Shown here: in pieces, positions 36,540 through 54,885 of the stretch
How positions within the stretch are numbered: position 1 is the first letter of the stretch
Layout of the letters: every line of letters starts with the position of its first letter
Assembly: GCF_027942865.1 (NCBI RefSeq)
Contig: NC_134526.1
Coordinates: forward strand, 22,363,784-22,427,783
Direction of reading: 5' to 3'
From: Odontesthes bonariensis
Taxonomy: Eukaryota; Chordata; Actinopteri; Atheriniformes; Atherinopsidae
Length of the DNA: 64,000 nucleotides
Notes under the pieces: generated by a model
What the model saw: only the letters and a program-made list of their open reading frames with translations
What the model was told of the DNA's origin: nothing
Database searches by the model: none
Made by a program: the position numbers and the translations under genes

Positions 36540-37430
36540 CAATATCATTAATTGAAAGGTCCCACCGCAGCATTTCAATCCGTTTGACATCTGGACTTTG
36601 ACAGGACCACTGCGAGCCCTTGATTCTTTTCTTTTTCAGACATTCTGCTGTTGATTTGCTGTCGTGTTTTGGAGGTCATTGTCCTGTGGCTGCAAAACAA
36701 GCCCAAATCATCACCTCTTCGCCAATGCACTTGACAGTTGGTGTGAGGTGTTTGTGCTGATAGGCTGTGTTTGGTTCTCACCAAATGTGGCGCCGTGCGT
36801 TATGATCAGACATCTCCACTTTTGTCACGTCCATCCAAAGAAAATTGTTCCGGAAGCATTGCGGTTTGTCAGAAGTAACTAATCTAAAGCCGTGCTGCCA
36901 TGTTTCTTTTAGAGAAAAAAAAAAAAAAGCTTTCTCAAGCAACCCTCCCAAACAAGGCATATTTGTTTAGTCCTTTTTCTAATTTTACTCTGATTGACTT
37001 TTAACATGCCGACTGAGGCCTGTAGAGTCTGCCATGTAGCTCTTGGGGATTTTACAGTTTCTCTGAACATTACACAGTCTGACCTTGAAGTGAACTTGCT
37101 GGGACGTCCTCTCCTGGGAAGCTTTACAACTGTCGTGAATGTTTTCCACTTGTGAACAATCTTTCTCTCTGTAGAATGATGGCCACCAAATAGTTTGGAA
37201 GTGGCCTTCTAACCCTTTCCAGTTCGAGGGGCAGCAACAGTTGCTTCTCTGAGATCATTGCTGATGTCTTTCCTCCTTGGCATTGTGCTAACACAGCGGG
37301 ACGCTCCAGACCAGCAAACTGACGAAGCTTCCGCTTTTATCGAGGTGCTCACACCTGCTGATGATCAGTTAATCGAGCGCCTTTGATCAGCAGCACCTGG
37401 CTGCTGATGACCCTCGAGATTCCCATTCCC
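36540..37430 (-). mobile_element. Tc1-like DNA transposon, degraded transposase (second family)
   Basis: On the minus strand, readable blocks resemble a common fish Tc1 transposase. Near 37200-37290 there is an MPRRKD-like start with SNDLREATVAA. Near 36890-36960 come the remains of LLxKxxMAARL, and at 36790-36860 FRNNFLWMDVTKVEMSDHNA, equivalent to a WTDETKVEM catalytic block in which the first Thr-Asp-Glu is altered. Near 36560-36600 a PDVKRIEMLRWDL block marks the C-terminal end. Stops and frameshifts between blocks show it is dead. Confidence 0.75.
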
Positions 37431-40400
37431 ATCTTTTTTCAACTGCAAATGGGGGAAATCTACAAACCTGTTCGTTTGGGCTTGTGTGCGTCCAGTAAGT
37501 GTGAAATGGGACACATCACTTCAAGCCTCTGTACCTTTGTAGTAGGCTGGCTTAGGTCTCTAAAACAGACACACATACTGTATACATATACACCGGACGG
37601 GACGCGCGCATCGGCATCGACTCACACATGCACATGTGCACACACGCAGCAGGGAGAGGAAACTGCAACACAATGATAAGGTCTGGGAACACAATGGGCT
37701 CAGCAGTGCACAGACAGAAGCCAGGACCAGTTTAGCTCCGAAAGGTCAACAAGCCTCTCCAGGCTTTCATTCAGTTCCTCCAGTTATTATTGTTCGACAT
37801 TATAATGATTACTCTGATGGCCTTTATTTTGCAAATGCGGGAGCCATCCGGAAATACCAGCGAAATATGAAAATGCAGGCCTGAGCAGAGAGAAGGGGAA
37901 AAAGGTTACTTATTATTGAAGGTGAACTTCTTTGACATAAAAGGTTCCCACAGAACGGGCCGGCCACGGACTGAACCGGAGGCTCATCAGAGGTGTCTGG
38001 TGAGGTGCCAATTTCATAGACGTCTGCTTGAGCCCACACGACAAGACGAAACGAGTCCTGTCATGATAGCGAAGGCGCTATTTGACGAAATAGCCCGAGT
38101 CTGCAGCGCACAGCGTGTGTCACTGAATGCGTTCGCTTCAAAACGATGAGACGGACTTGCAAACAAGCAGAGAACAAATGTCAGGTTCAAATTTACTTGC
38201 AAAGGCCGTGCACATTTAACGTACAGCAAAAATAAGCCAAAATCTAATGCTTGCTTTAATGCAAGTTGTTTCATCTTGTAGTGCTTTGTAAGTCAATATC
38301 AGAAGGAGAGACCAGTCAGCGGGTGGAGTAAACTATACTTTAGGGTCTTCTTTCTGATTTCTGTGCAACAAAACCCGCGCAATCAATTATTCAGTTTACA
38401 GACTTATGGTAGGAAGAATTACGGTAGAAATATATAAAAAAAAACACTTCTAAAAGCAAACTGCATGGAGCAGTCATAATTAAATTTGAATTAAAGCTTG
38501 TTCACTATTTTTGCACTCAACTAAAGGCCTTCAACCGTTCTCGTACCTCTCAGGTTGAAAGGGGCTTAGTCGATCACGCCATTTTGTGCATGTACACTGG
38601 GACAAGAACGGTGGTCCAGTTAAAAAGCCTGTTACTGTAGCTCTACTCAACTGTGCGTGTAACGGTGGAGGGCAAACAAATGTTCTCCACGCCACATGTT
38701 GTAACACGATTGATACATCCCCGTGTTGAGAAATTGGATGTGTTCTTTTCGTGCATTTCTGCAACATTTTTTATGCTAACATACATTTTGCCCATTGTGG
38801 TCTAACAGTTCTGTTCGTGGTGCATTAGGCTTTTTTAGCTGTTGATTTGTAAACGTCTGATTCCGAATTCTTTGATGAAGCAGGAAAAGTTATCAGAGCT
38901 GTTTGGGTTCTTGTTTTTTGGGGGGGGGTTTAGGCAATTTTTCTGATTATTTTTTTAGATTTTCTTGCAAATATCTAATTCTTCAAAACTAAGATGTCTT
39001 CTGCTTCAATTGGAATTCTAGCCTGAATGCCTTTTAGAGTCTTCTGAAAAAGTTTTGAATAAGTTCTGGATTGGATTGGATCATATTCTGGACTAGTTTT
39101 ATGACAGCTCTTCTCCTGCCTATAGCATTCTAAACTGATTGATGTCAAAACAGCCTTGTGGGGTCAACGAGTGCATTTCTCTGCACATGAGGCTCAAACA
39201 TCTAATAGAACCACAGCTATTTTTCACGAGGTGGGGGATTTTTTTCCCATTGCAGATGAACAACAAGAGGATCCCATTAGGTATTTATCAGCCCTGATAA
39301 TGGCCATCATTGTGGTCTCACTTCACAGACAATGTGCCCACGACGGGCCTTCACACTGATGCCACATTAAGACATCAGTTCTGCCCACGAGTGGCGCCGA
39401 CCTCAGAGGTCTGTCTGAGCGAATGTCTGACTGATCCTCCAAGTAGGAAAGGACCCGAAGCAGGTCACAGCCCACTGCAAAATGTCAGAGCCCTTACATA
39501 ATCCCTGCATGTATTTTCTATCATAAAACACCATCTATACCCTCTCCCCACTCGGAGGTCTTCCAACAAGACAAAAAGGTCAAGGCATTAGAGAGCAGAG
39601 AATGGTGCTGGAAAGCTTGGCCTGCTCCATGCAAAAGGTTAGCATGGAGAGTGGGAATTTAGACAGTGTGCGAATCAGCATTCTTACTCCCCTTTGCTTT
39701 AGACGCTGATTCATTGATTGTGTCACATTTTGCCAGTGACCTATGAGGTCTGAGACCGGCTTTGTTAAACTGGTATGTATGGTGAGCGGCCAAGTGGTCA
39801 TTTGGACTAAAAGTCTTTACTTCAGTGGGCGGCTTAGCTCGCTGAGATATGAAGAAACGCATTTGTAATTGTAGTCATTTTACGTTGAATTATTCATCTT
39901 TAAAAGGTGACACTGAACCCGATCCTATAATCTTACCAATTAAGTCATAACATGCATAAAGGCCATAAAGGCCTTTTAAAAAAATATATATATATTTTTC
40001 TTTTAATTCCTGCTCCTTGCCAAATAACTCTAACCTCTGCCCAATTCCTCCGAAGCAATGCAAACCTCTGGGGGGAAACAAAGCTTGAGATGTGGTTGCC
40101 AATGTCTAAAAACAGCACGATTAAAAACAGGGAAACTTGGTGATGGCAGCCATTGCTGCTGCTGGTATGTTTCTTTTCTCACCATCTCAAAAACTATCAA
40201 AGCCATATATAGCTGTGCATCAGAGGGTTACACGTGCATACCGCCTGCATGCTGGATGAGAGTCTGTAATTGGAAAGGGTTGGTTTTGGAAGTATGAGGG
40301 AGATATGAAGATCTGTTCAAAAGCAGTAATCTCACCAAAGAGGCAGACAACTGGAGCCCAGTAAGTACTAATGACTGTTTGCTGATGTTTTAGGAAAACA

Positions 40401-43400
40401 CTCATCTGTATTTAGATGAGACAAAGACATTCCTTTGAGTTCCTGATCTGCTCTCTGACATGAAAATATGTGGTTTTCCCAAACAACACCCACCAGTGTA
40501 ATTATACTAGAGTAAAACTTAATAAAAGCAATATTGAATGAAAATGTTTGACCGAATCCTGGTTTTGTGGGTGTGGCTAAGCTTCAGCTTTCCAGGAAGG
40601 TTTTCCCAAAACTAAAACTAATGAAACTATGTCAATTCTATGAGCAAATAGTCAAAACTGCCAACAAAGCAGATTTAAATCTAAAAGCACATAAATAACA
40701 TTGTTTTTCAAACTTTTCAACTCGCTGAAAGTATACAATATTAGCCTCTGAATAAAAATGGGCTAAAATGCAGGGATTTCTTAAGGGTTATTAACTAAGG
40801 ATATGCAGCCCTCACTTACGCACTCAGACAGTCGCACTGCTTTCACCGAACAGCTAGAAAGATGAATGAATGGATACAGTCTGAAGAAAAGGACTGTTAT
40901 GGGTTTGGACAGCTACAGTAGCATCTAAAGTAACTGGCAGCTAAGCTGAGGGTAAAAGTAAAGACGCTCAGTTGAACACAATAATGCATCAAAGCTGGGC
41001 AAATATATTACCCAATATTAGCTTAAAGTTTCTCCTTTGAATTATGTTTTTACATTTAAAACTGATCGGAAATCAGTCGGTGCTCTGAGGACCATGAATA
41101 CGCCCAGAAACTACCGCATCTGCCCAGAAGAAAAGCTTATAGACTACAGTCCCATAAAGGGATGCCACTACAATGTTTCCTGCAGGTTTCTGTGGACAAT
41201 AATTTATATAGCGAGTATTTTTTTTTTGGGGGGGGGGGTTATGGTTTAACCTTTGATGTTAGCCCCACACAACAGGATTAAGAATGAGCTGCTGGGTGAC
41301 TTGCAGTCAGGTAAAGAGTAGTGTCTCAGCTTCTTTTTTTTTTCGTGAGTTGTTGCCCTCAGTTTCAGAGCTCCTATGTGAGATGTTACAATCTGTAAAC
41401 ACGTTTCTGTAAAGAAGAGGTGAGCTGTGCCCTCTCTTTTAGCACATTCAGTGACAATTAGCATGTGCGCCATGGTGTTGGGTTACCATCAATTCCGACT
41501 GGTGTAGGAGCCGAGAAATACCTGTCATTTGGCAGGTATTCTACTCGAGTGAAAAGGTGGGTGATTAGTGGGTGATTGGGAGCTATTCGACAAGAAACTT
41601 AACTTGCTTCCAATTTGTGATGCAGGCTTGGGTGTAATTTTACTTTTATTTATTGACCAGCTACAAAATAGAGGACTTTTTATGGCATGTTAGATGCCTG
41701 GTTTTTGAGCACCTGGTGCTCCATGTGGATCCCAAAGAAAATACCAATAATACGTAGAAGAACTGAGGGAAGAAGGATCCGTCTGTGTCTATGACTGGAT
41801 AAATGTCCAGCGGCTCTGCATCGATGCACATGTATGTGAGTGAACGAGTGGGGAGCCACGCTTCATTGTCCATGTGGTTTTCGCTCGCTCGTTAAAAGCT
41901 TATTTCTCCTCCACCACCACCACCACCACCCCCTCCCCCCTCCTCTCCGTCTTCCCCTGCCTCTCTGTCTTGTGTGTGCAACAATAGTCTATTCTGTGCT
42001 GTCCCGTGCGACTGGAGACACACCCAAAGCCAAGGCCACGGTGCGAGGGGAGATTGTTGGCCGGTGGCCAGCTGAAAGAGACACTGGCTCAATTCTCGTC
42101 TGGGAGAGTAGATCCGCATCGAGTGGAGGGCAGCCGTGGTCTTCTCCGTTTAGCTGCAAATTGCAGTGGTCATTAACGTACTGTCATACGTGTTGCGTCA
42201 GCTGTGACGCTTGAACACCACACATTTGGAGTGATTCAAACTAATTAGCCGGTTGACGGAGCCCCTGAAAGTCCCCACCTCCTCACACCACAGCACCCAG
42301 CACGCACACATGTACATACGACAGGCCTCAGCCACATTATGCCCTGATCCCTGCCACACCACGGGCTGAATGTCATTCCATTGAACCGTTCTTCTCTATC
42401 ATGACAATCTGTTCCAAAGTGCCACAACTGGAACCCCCCCCCCCCCACCCCACCCCACCCCACCCCTCCTTCACACAAGCATTCTCCTGCCTCCTCCGAT
42501 AAGGCCAAACTCTCTTTATTGTCTGATAACATAAATATGACACACCAACACACAGTCTGAGGGTCCCTGTCTGCACCAGCCAGCCTAATTATATAATTAT
42601 CCCTTGTCTGATTGTGCCCGTGCAGCTGAGACGAGGGAGGGCTTTTGTGTGGCCGGTGGAATGTGGTGCACTTGGCATTTTTCAGCGAAAGGGCAGTTTT
42701 CTGGAAGCCGGTGCCAAAGAGAGGAGTGGAAGGGTGAGATCACAGCTGCTGTTGCCCACTCTTCTTTTATTCCCCTCTCTGGGACTCTCTTGCCCGTCTA
42801 TAGGTCTCTCTATCCGTCTCCAGATCTGGCTCTCTGACATCTGGACAATCCCATCTCTCTTCTGTGTCTGTCATCCTTGCCAAGCATTCTGCCCAACACT
42901 TAACTCCGATAGCCTTCAGCCTTGGCAGATTTTTGCGGTCTTGCAGATAGGATGGCCTTTCGAAGTGGAATGCACAGGATTTTGGGCCTCCGATGATAAG
43001 AGCTGACAGGTCACCCTGTCGCAGAGAAGCCAAGCCGCCGAGGGCTGCCGCTCTTATATCTGATAGCGCACTTGGAGGCGACCGCTCCGCCGCATGATAG
43101 GAAAGCATTGCTTTTGTTTCGGCTCGAAACTTGTTGCGGGGATAAGAAAGACTAAAGCACGAGCAGGTGTTAGGAGAGATTACAGTGCAGGCCCAGAAAG
43201 GGTGTTTGCTATTACCTCCTTCTTGAATCAAAGTCAAAAGCAACAAGGCGGGTGTCACATAAGCCGTGTTCTCCCACACTTCAATAGTGGATCCAGACCT
43301 TTTTCTGACATTTGCATCAAGGGGCCTCCCAGGCCTTTGCGCATTACAACTGGTAGATTTTATGAGTTTTAGTACTTTGTCAGAAGCCTTTTATTCTCTC

Positions 43401-45151
43401 TAATGAAAACAGCAGGGTTAATGGTATTTTGGCGCCAAAGCTCTCCTTCTGAATTCCTCCGTATGAGCTGCTGTATGATTCCAGAGCGTGTCGCAATTAC
43501 ACCACTTCTTGCAAAGAGCAGGACCGAAATGTAAAGAGTAAAAAAAAAAACAACATCCGAGGAGAACTTATGGGAAAATCCTCCATCAACAGGTATGTGC
43601 GTGTCTGCATTTTTTCAGAGTGATGTCAATTAATATTTAAAGAAAACAAAAAAAAAAGAGAGGAGTGAAAAAGTCTGTGTTGCTAATCAGCTGCAGTGAA
43701 TAAGTTCCCCGGGGACAGCATTGTTAAGCTCGCCGTGCCGTCTGCAGCAGCAGAAACACGGGGAACTAACGGCACTTGAGAAATTCCCATAGACTTCCAA
43801 GCAGTCCGTCTGATCCATGTGCCCGCGCATCAAAGCCCCCCTCTGGTTATCACACAGCATGGAGTATGTGAAAGAATGCTCTCAGGACATAGCAGGACAC
43901 TGGGGGCCCAGTATTCCCATCTCGAGCATGCCTTTGGTGATTTTTAATGACATAAATAAACCACAAAAAAATATAAATGAAAAGCTGATTATCATAGGAT
44001 AGCACCAACAGAACCAAATAAACAGAGAGCTTGGACTGGAGAAAGAGTTTGTTCGCTGGAGCCAAGAGTGGAACCTCTGCCGTTCTCAGCGTGACTGTGA
44101 GAGCTCCATTGTTTTGCTCATCTTAAATAGCCCTGACAAATTGGGCTGAATGAAGAACTTCTGTCTAAACTAGAGGCATCTCCAAAAAACATGCTGGCAC
44201 AGTACCAGGGATGCATTTTCCCATCACTGAAAGCATCCTCAGCCAGTCCTGCTCAACAGCACCCCTCCCGGCCAGGGTTTTTTTTTTTTTTTCTGAGGAT
44301 CTGCAGGGCAGGTAAAGAATTTCAAACAAAGCTGGGCTGTTAGAGGGATGAGCTTCAGCCTGAAACTACAGAATAACATGTTTCATTAGTACGACACAGC
44401 TTTGGTCAGTGACTTCTGCTCATTACTTCAAAAAACAATAGAAATTGAAATGCGGCCAAATCCAACACATTTCTTTATGTATTTGTGTCATTACTTCTTT
44501 TTTTTTTTCTCAAGCAGCATTTGCAGCACACTTCCACCCTTCTTTTCTCTCCCCTTTCCTCTAAGCCACTGACAGGTGGAGACCAAGGCACAAAAAAAAA
44601 AAAAAAGACTTGAAGACCAGACTTTCCCTGGTACTCACGGTCTGTGCAATAATCACCAGTTCATTTTATCCCACAGAAAAAGGACTTTGTTACTGTGTAT
44701 TAAATCCCATGTCTAAACAGGATTATGAGGGGGTTTTCCAGTTAAAAAAAAACAACAAAAAAAACAAAAACGTGAGGGACCAATTTCAAGAGCTGTTGGT
44801 GTTGTTGAGATGGCGCCACCGTGTGTTGGAATGTACTCACTGCCGTGTGGGCAAAGACAAATGAATGAACTCATAACTGTCCAGTTTTGCGGAAAACAGT
44901 AAAATAATCATCATCAATTTTAGGAATCAACAGTGTCACTCTTTTTTTTCACACACAGACGCCAACATTTCTATGCAATGAACATTTTTTTTAGATTCTG
45001 GACGTGTAGACAACACTGATGAGCAAATAACTAATGAGCCTTAGACCACTTTATTGTATTTTAAAGGGCCAACAGTTGGGCAGTGAATGAAAAAAAATAA
45101 ATAAATTCTGCATCCGTGTTATGTATTTTAGCTTGTTTTAAAGATATTGCA
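37431..45151. other. Gene-free intergenic stretch
   Basis: No supported exon in about 7.7 kb. Features seen are AT-rich homopolymers, a CCA/CCT-rich patch (41910-41950), a C-rich CCCCA repeat (42427-42465) and a G9 run near 38923. The 42600-43500 part is less AT-rich and has long antisense open frames but no recognisable protein. Confidence 0.4.
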
Positions 45152-46152
45152 GGATGACTTTAGCCTGGCTGACGCGTCCACAATCTCGATGAGATGGTGG
45201 TCTGGGAACTAGGTGTGCGTTTTCTCGTATTTGAGGCGTGGTTTACGAATGCCTAGAGCCGTTTATTGGGCGCTACGAATGTCTATCAAATGACGTCAGG
45301 TTCTTCCCATGCTGCTTTGCGCGCGATTCATAGCCAATTGTATCACTTATACCAGATGACGACAGAAATTCGACGAGGAAGAAGAAAAAAATGGAAAATA
45401 AAAGTAAACTTGCGCTCTAAGCTACTTAAATTTAACAAAGTAGGCCTATATGCTATATTCTACATGAATTTTTATGTTGTAGAGTTGTGAATTTATTTTA
45501 ATAATGGAGAAATTGAGCAGCCTTGCTTTGTTGTCTACAGTAGTAGATCAACCCTCATCTTACTTTGAAGCTCCCAGCTCCCAGAAGTGACGTCAACGCA
45601 GCTTTAGCAGCAGAAAAGCTATCAGGCTTGTGTTGATGATAATAATAAACTCCTGGACTATGTACAAACTTCCAAATGCATCGTTTTGTGAGTACAGACC
45701 ATATTTGTACAACTGTAGAAGTTTGGTGTCATGACATGTGATTCTAGTGTGGTAATTTTGGAGATACTGCCAGTGTCCGTTAGCGCTTGTACTAAGCTAT
45801 TCGGGATAACTCAGTAACTCAGCTGATGTTCAGCCAATATCGGAAAAACTTCGGGTGGGCTACTTGGCTGGATGTCACGGTTCAAATGACCATAGGGTGA
45901 ATCTACTCCGAAACACTTTCTAAGGCTGCATTGAACGGTAACGTTGTGTCCGCTGTCATGTTGGATTAACGCTCTACAAGCTTCGGTGTAGCGCATAGAC
46001 GTCATCGTCTTGCTGCCGCCGCCGCCCCCCCCCGTTCTGTGATTGGTTCCCAAACTCTAGCAAAAATAAGGGTGGTGGTTTCCAGGCTGACTTTGCAGTG
46101 AGAATGAAATCGAGCGCAAAGCAGCATGGGAATTCCCAGGCTAGGATGACTT
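45152..46152. mobile_element. 983-bp DNA transposon with perfect 9-bp target duplication
   Basis: GGATGACTT occurs at 45152-45160 and 46144-46152, directly flanking a unit that begins TAGCCTGG and ends CCAGGCTA. A second inverted block inside the ends, CCCATGCTGCTTTGCGCGCG near 45307-45326, pairs with the complement near 46109-46131. This gives subterminal inverted repeats offset between the two ends. No transposase frame is visible, so it is non-autonomous. A 9-bp duplication is typical of Mutator-like elements, but Merlin-type or atypical hAT remain possible. Confidence 0.75.
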
Positions 46153-46338
46153 GTAATTTATAGGTTTTTTTCTCTAGTGATTAACAAATGAATGACCAAC
46201 TAGCATAAGATATGTTAATGGTTAAAATGGTCAGATTGGTTCAAATACAGCTAATGTAATTAAAAAAAAAAAAAGATTTTAGGATATTAGGTTTTTTAAC
46301 CATTCACACTTGCAAACATATGTAGTCTGTGTGTGACA
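46153..46338. other. Short sequence between 983-bp transposon and TMEM150-like terminal exon
   Basis: AT-rich, with an A13-type run near 46262. It presumably includes the 3' flank of the TMEM150-like locus. No polyadenylation signal is convincing. Confidence 0.35.
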
Positions 46339-48311
46339 TTAGTTCAGCACATTTACAACAAGTCCATTCATTTCTACCGAGGCGTTCTTCAAAGCTGGCT
46401 TCTGTACAGTGAGATGGAGGCAGTCAATACGTCTGAACTCAGCCCCGAAAAGGCCAAACAGGCAGAGGAACAACATGACCAAAGCCCATTCACACACTGA
46501 AGCTGCAGAGATATTTTACTGTATTTAGAAGAACGGACACTGGAGGAGAAAAGGGGAGTCAAGGACGGAAAGGATGCACACACTGGCTTCTATCTTCACA
46601 AACTCTGAAGCATTCTAATTTTGCACTCTTACTGTTCTGGCCACTATTGATTTCAGCCATTTTGCACGCTCAACTTGTACGCCTTACAGTAAAAAGGGCG
46701 ACACCCTCTAAGGTGTCTCCTTAAAGAAATTAATGGACAACTTTTGTTTCCTGGTAAATTTCAAAATAAGTTCCATGCGGTCTTTTTGTGTTGTGTTTGA
46801 CGAAACTTGAGAGCCTTGCCCACATAAACTATGCAATTCAACCTGGACTGAATCTGAATGAAAATACAAAAAGAAAAGGGAAAATAAAAAGCTTTTAAAG
46901 CGTCTTTTAAGAGTCAATATCGGTTCTCAAAATTATAAGCCCCCTCAAAAAGTGTTAGCAAGTGTTAACACGATATCTATTTCTCTATTCTCAACAGTTC
47001 CGGGCCCACGTAAAAGGACTGAAGATAGGCTTGATTAATTATAAAAAGTAAAATGTCTGGAGTGCATGAAACAAGTAAGCAAAATGAAATGAGAGGCCCG
47101 AACAGTTAGCTAAAAGTAGCAGATAACTGATCTATATTGTTTTTCACCCAACAGAACTACTCCTACTGTTAGCTAGCAAAGCCAGATCCTAGCTAGCTAA
47201 CTTTATTTTTCTCTTTTTAGACAGTAAATTGAAATAGCATATATCAAAACAACCAAAGATCATTTTACAGAGTTAATTTAGTTAGCTGGAAGAACCCGAT
47301 AAAGGCTGCAATAATTTAAATAGTTGGCTAAAACTAATCAATAAAAGTGACATTGTATGCTAACTAGCTAACAAAGATAAATTCCTGTAAAAAAAAAAAA
47401 AGAAAAAAAAAAGGAAAAATGTTCAATGTATAACAGTAACAGGCACAAATAAATAGCAAAAGTATTTAGCGAAAATGATAACGACAATAATATTTATCGT
47501 AGTCTAGTTGAAAGTCAAAGTATTGAAGAGAGAAAACATGTTGGGAAAAACTGTTGAAACGTAGAAAGATTCACGGTGCCAAACATTAACGAGTAAAAAT
47601 TCAAATAAGATGAATACATTTGGAAACTGCTGATGTGAATCAAGCAGTGCTGAGAAGACTGGAAGGGTTTCGGGCAATACGTCAGAAAACAGGTTTGGCA
47701 GTGCATTTCTTTTAAAATGTAAAAAAGTTGTTCAGTATCTAATATTCACAAGGCCGCTGGTATTTGCATCTCCGTGCATACGGACTGAGAGGATACCTGC
47801 AGTGAATAAGATGGTACAGAGGGTGCAGCAGGTCATCCATGCAGGTCCCACCCAGCATTGGTCTTGAGCCCGATAGGTTAGATACAGATGTACCCAGATT
47901 AAGTAGGCTGGGCCCAGGAATCCTGCCAGGAGGTGAACTCCCATCAAGACTGATTCCTAAAGTGGTGGAAAACGGCAAGCAGAGGGGAGATTTTAGAGGG
48001 CACAATGTGAAAACCATGGAAAGGAAAAAAATAAACAATAAACAGCATGGAAGGAACAAAGGAGTTGGAGGAAATGCTAACAATATAGTATAGAATCATG
48101 GAGCTGGACATACTGTGAGCTGTTACCTGGAAGTAACCAGTGATAGAGATTCCTATGGAGGAGAAAATTCCTGCTGGAATCAGATCACCACGAACCACAG
48201 GGCTGTGCGGCAGACATTAAGGGAGAAGCAAAAAAAAAATACTCATACAGTCCAAATACCCACAGTTCCAAAGACCGCCAGACAGATGGGGAGCAATGCC
48301 CACAGCCACAT
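46339..48311 (-). pseudogene. TMEM150/DRAM-family membrane protein gene, internally deleted
   Basis: Four coding pieces line up with the TMEM150A/B (DRAM-related) family of six-pass membrane proteins. Piece 1, 48311-48249: MWLWALLPICLAVFGTVGIW followed by T, then a GT donor. Piece 2, about 48202-48127: ends IFSSIGISITGYFQ before GTAACA. Piece 3, 47956-47797: starts ESVLMGVHLLAGFLGPAYLI and ends TILFTA plus G. Piece 4, 46502-46339: SVCEWALVMLFLCLFGLFGA followed by EFRR and a stop. Pieces 2 to 3 keep phase. About 70 residues (second helix region with the Cys-rich loop) expected between pieces 1 and 2 are absent. Only 46 bp separate them, and piece 2 shows a frameshift. Probably decayed. TMEM150B is the closest family member by eye. 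A 30-nt exon at 46853-46824 could link pieces 3 and 4 in phase. Confidence 0.7.
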
Positions 48312-49098
48312 ACTGCAGTACAGCTGCTGTTGGGTTCGGGCAGAGGTGAACTCTCAGGAAAAAAGAAAAAAAAAAAAAGCATCTCCCAAGATGCATTTTG
48401 GGTTAAAAAAATAATAAAAATACATGGGGAAAGACATCTTTACCTACTCTGTGCCAAGGAATTGTGGAAAGGAAAGGATCTCACTCTTCTCATCCCATCA
48501 GCACCACTCTCGCCAATGTAAGAACACAAGGACACGACATCCTCGACGCCACCGTAGTTTGTGCCGCCACCGCGGTGGCAGTAATGACTCAACTTTGTGT
48601 CACTTCATATGATGATAACAGTTCAAAAGGCGAAGTGGATGGACGGGCAAAAAATTGATCCCCAACAACTCTCAGCAAAGAATTACAACCAAGAAGAGCA
48701 CTGTGCTGTGAAGTATGGTGACATGACTGGACTTTGAGCTAAAGGTTAGTTTGATCTCCAACAATTTCCTCCTAAAATCAAACAGTGGGTTTAGTCTCTC
48801 CTCCAAAGTTGAACTTTTCTTGGCTGAAAAGAAACTGTCCCATCAACCCAATTCAGTCCTTATCTGTAACCAACTGAAGGATCAATGACACATTTCAAGA
48901 AATAAGTTGCTTATTTAACAACTACTTTAAGTGTCCGATTAGCTTTTATTGATCTTGCATTCTGTAAAAGAACTTAAGGCGCATATAGCGTTTGAATTCT
49001 GGCATTTAAACACTGAGGCAAGTCATTTCAGTCTCACACAATCAAATGTAGCTGACAAAAATAAAAACACCCCGTAGAGAGAAACTGCATCGACTTTC

Positions 49099-49104
49099 TT
49101 TATT
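49099..49104 (-). terminator. adsl polyadenylation signal (AATAAA)
   Basis: TTTATT on the plus strand is AATAAA on the coding strand, 73 bases past the adsl stop codon. It implies a short 3' untranslated region. Confidence 0.75.
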
Positions 49105-49176
49105 GAGGTATAAAGGAGCGTTCAAAGTCTTTTTCTCCTGTCCAGTGTGCAAGGCGGTGAAGTACGCATGTGTGTG

Positions 49177-54666
<5,490 letters not shown>

Positions 54667-54885
54667 GTTTGCTGTGTCCGCTGATAGAGGAAAGTCTGCC
54701 CTGTATCCTTCGAAAACACGCCGACACGCGCACGCAAGCCCTCGCGCCAGGAAGCTACTTCAGCTCGTAGCGTCGCATGGACGAGGCGAAGAGGGTTTTT
54801 TTTCTCTCACGACACCCAAAGTCGGCGAACGGCTCGAGGTCTGATTGCGACACTTGCGACGACATACGGTAGCGCGGTCCAAACA
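54667..54885 (-). promoter_or_regulatory. CpG-rich adsl promoter region
   Basis: The sequence just upstream of the adsl start codon is dense in CpG (for example ACACGCCGACACGCGCACGC and CGCGCC near 54715-54750, and GTAGCGTCGC near 54768) within otherwise CpG-poor DNA. This is the usual picture of a housekeeping-gene promoter. No TATA box is seen. Confidence 0.55.

Noticed and set aside
42767-43279. 170-codon open frame, minus strand
   Set aside because: No recognisable domain, composition like intergenic DNA, no flanking exons in phase. A chance open frame in a less AT-rich stretch.
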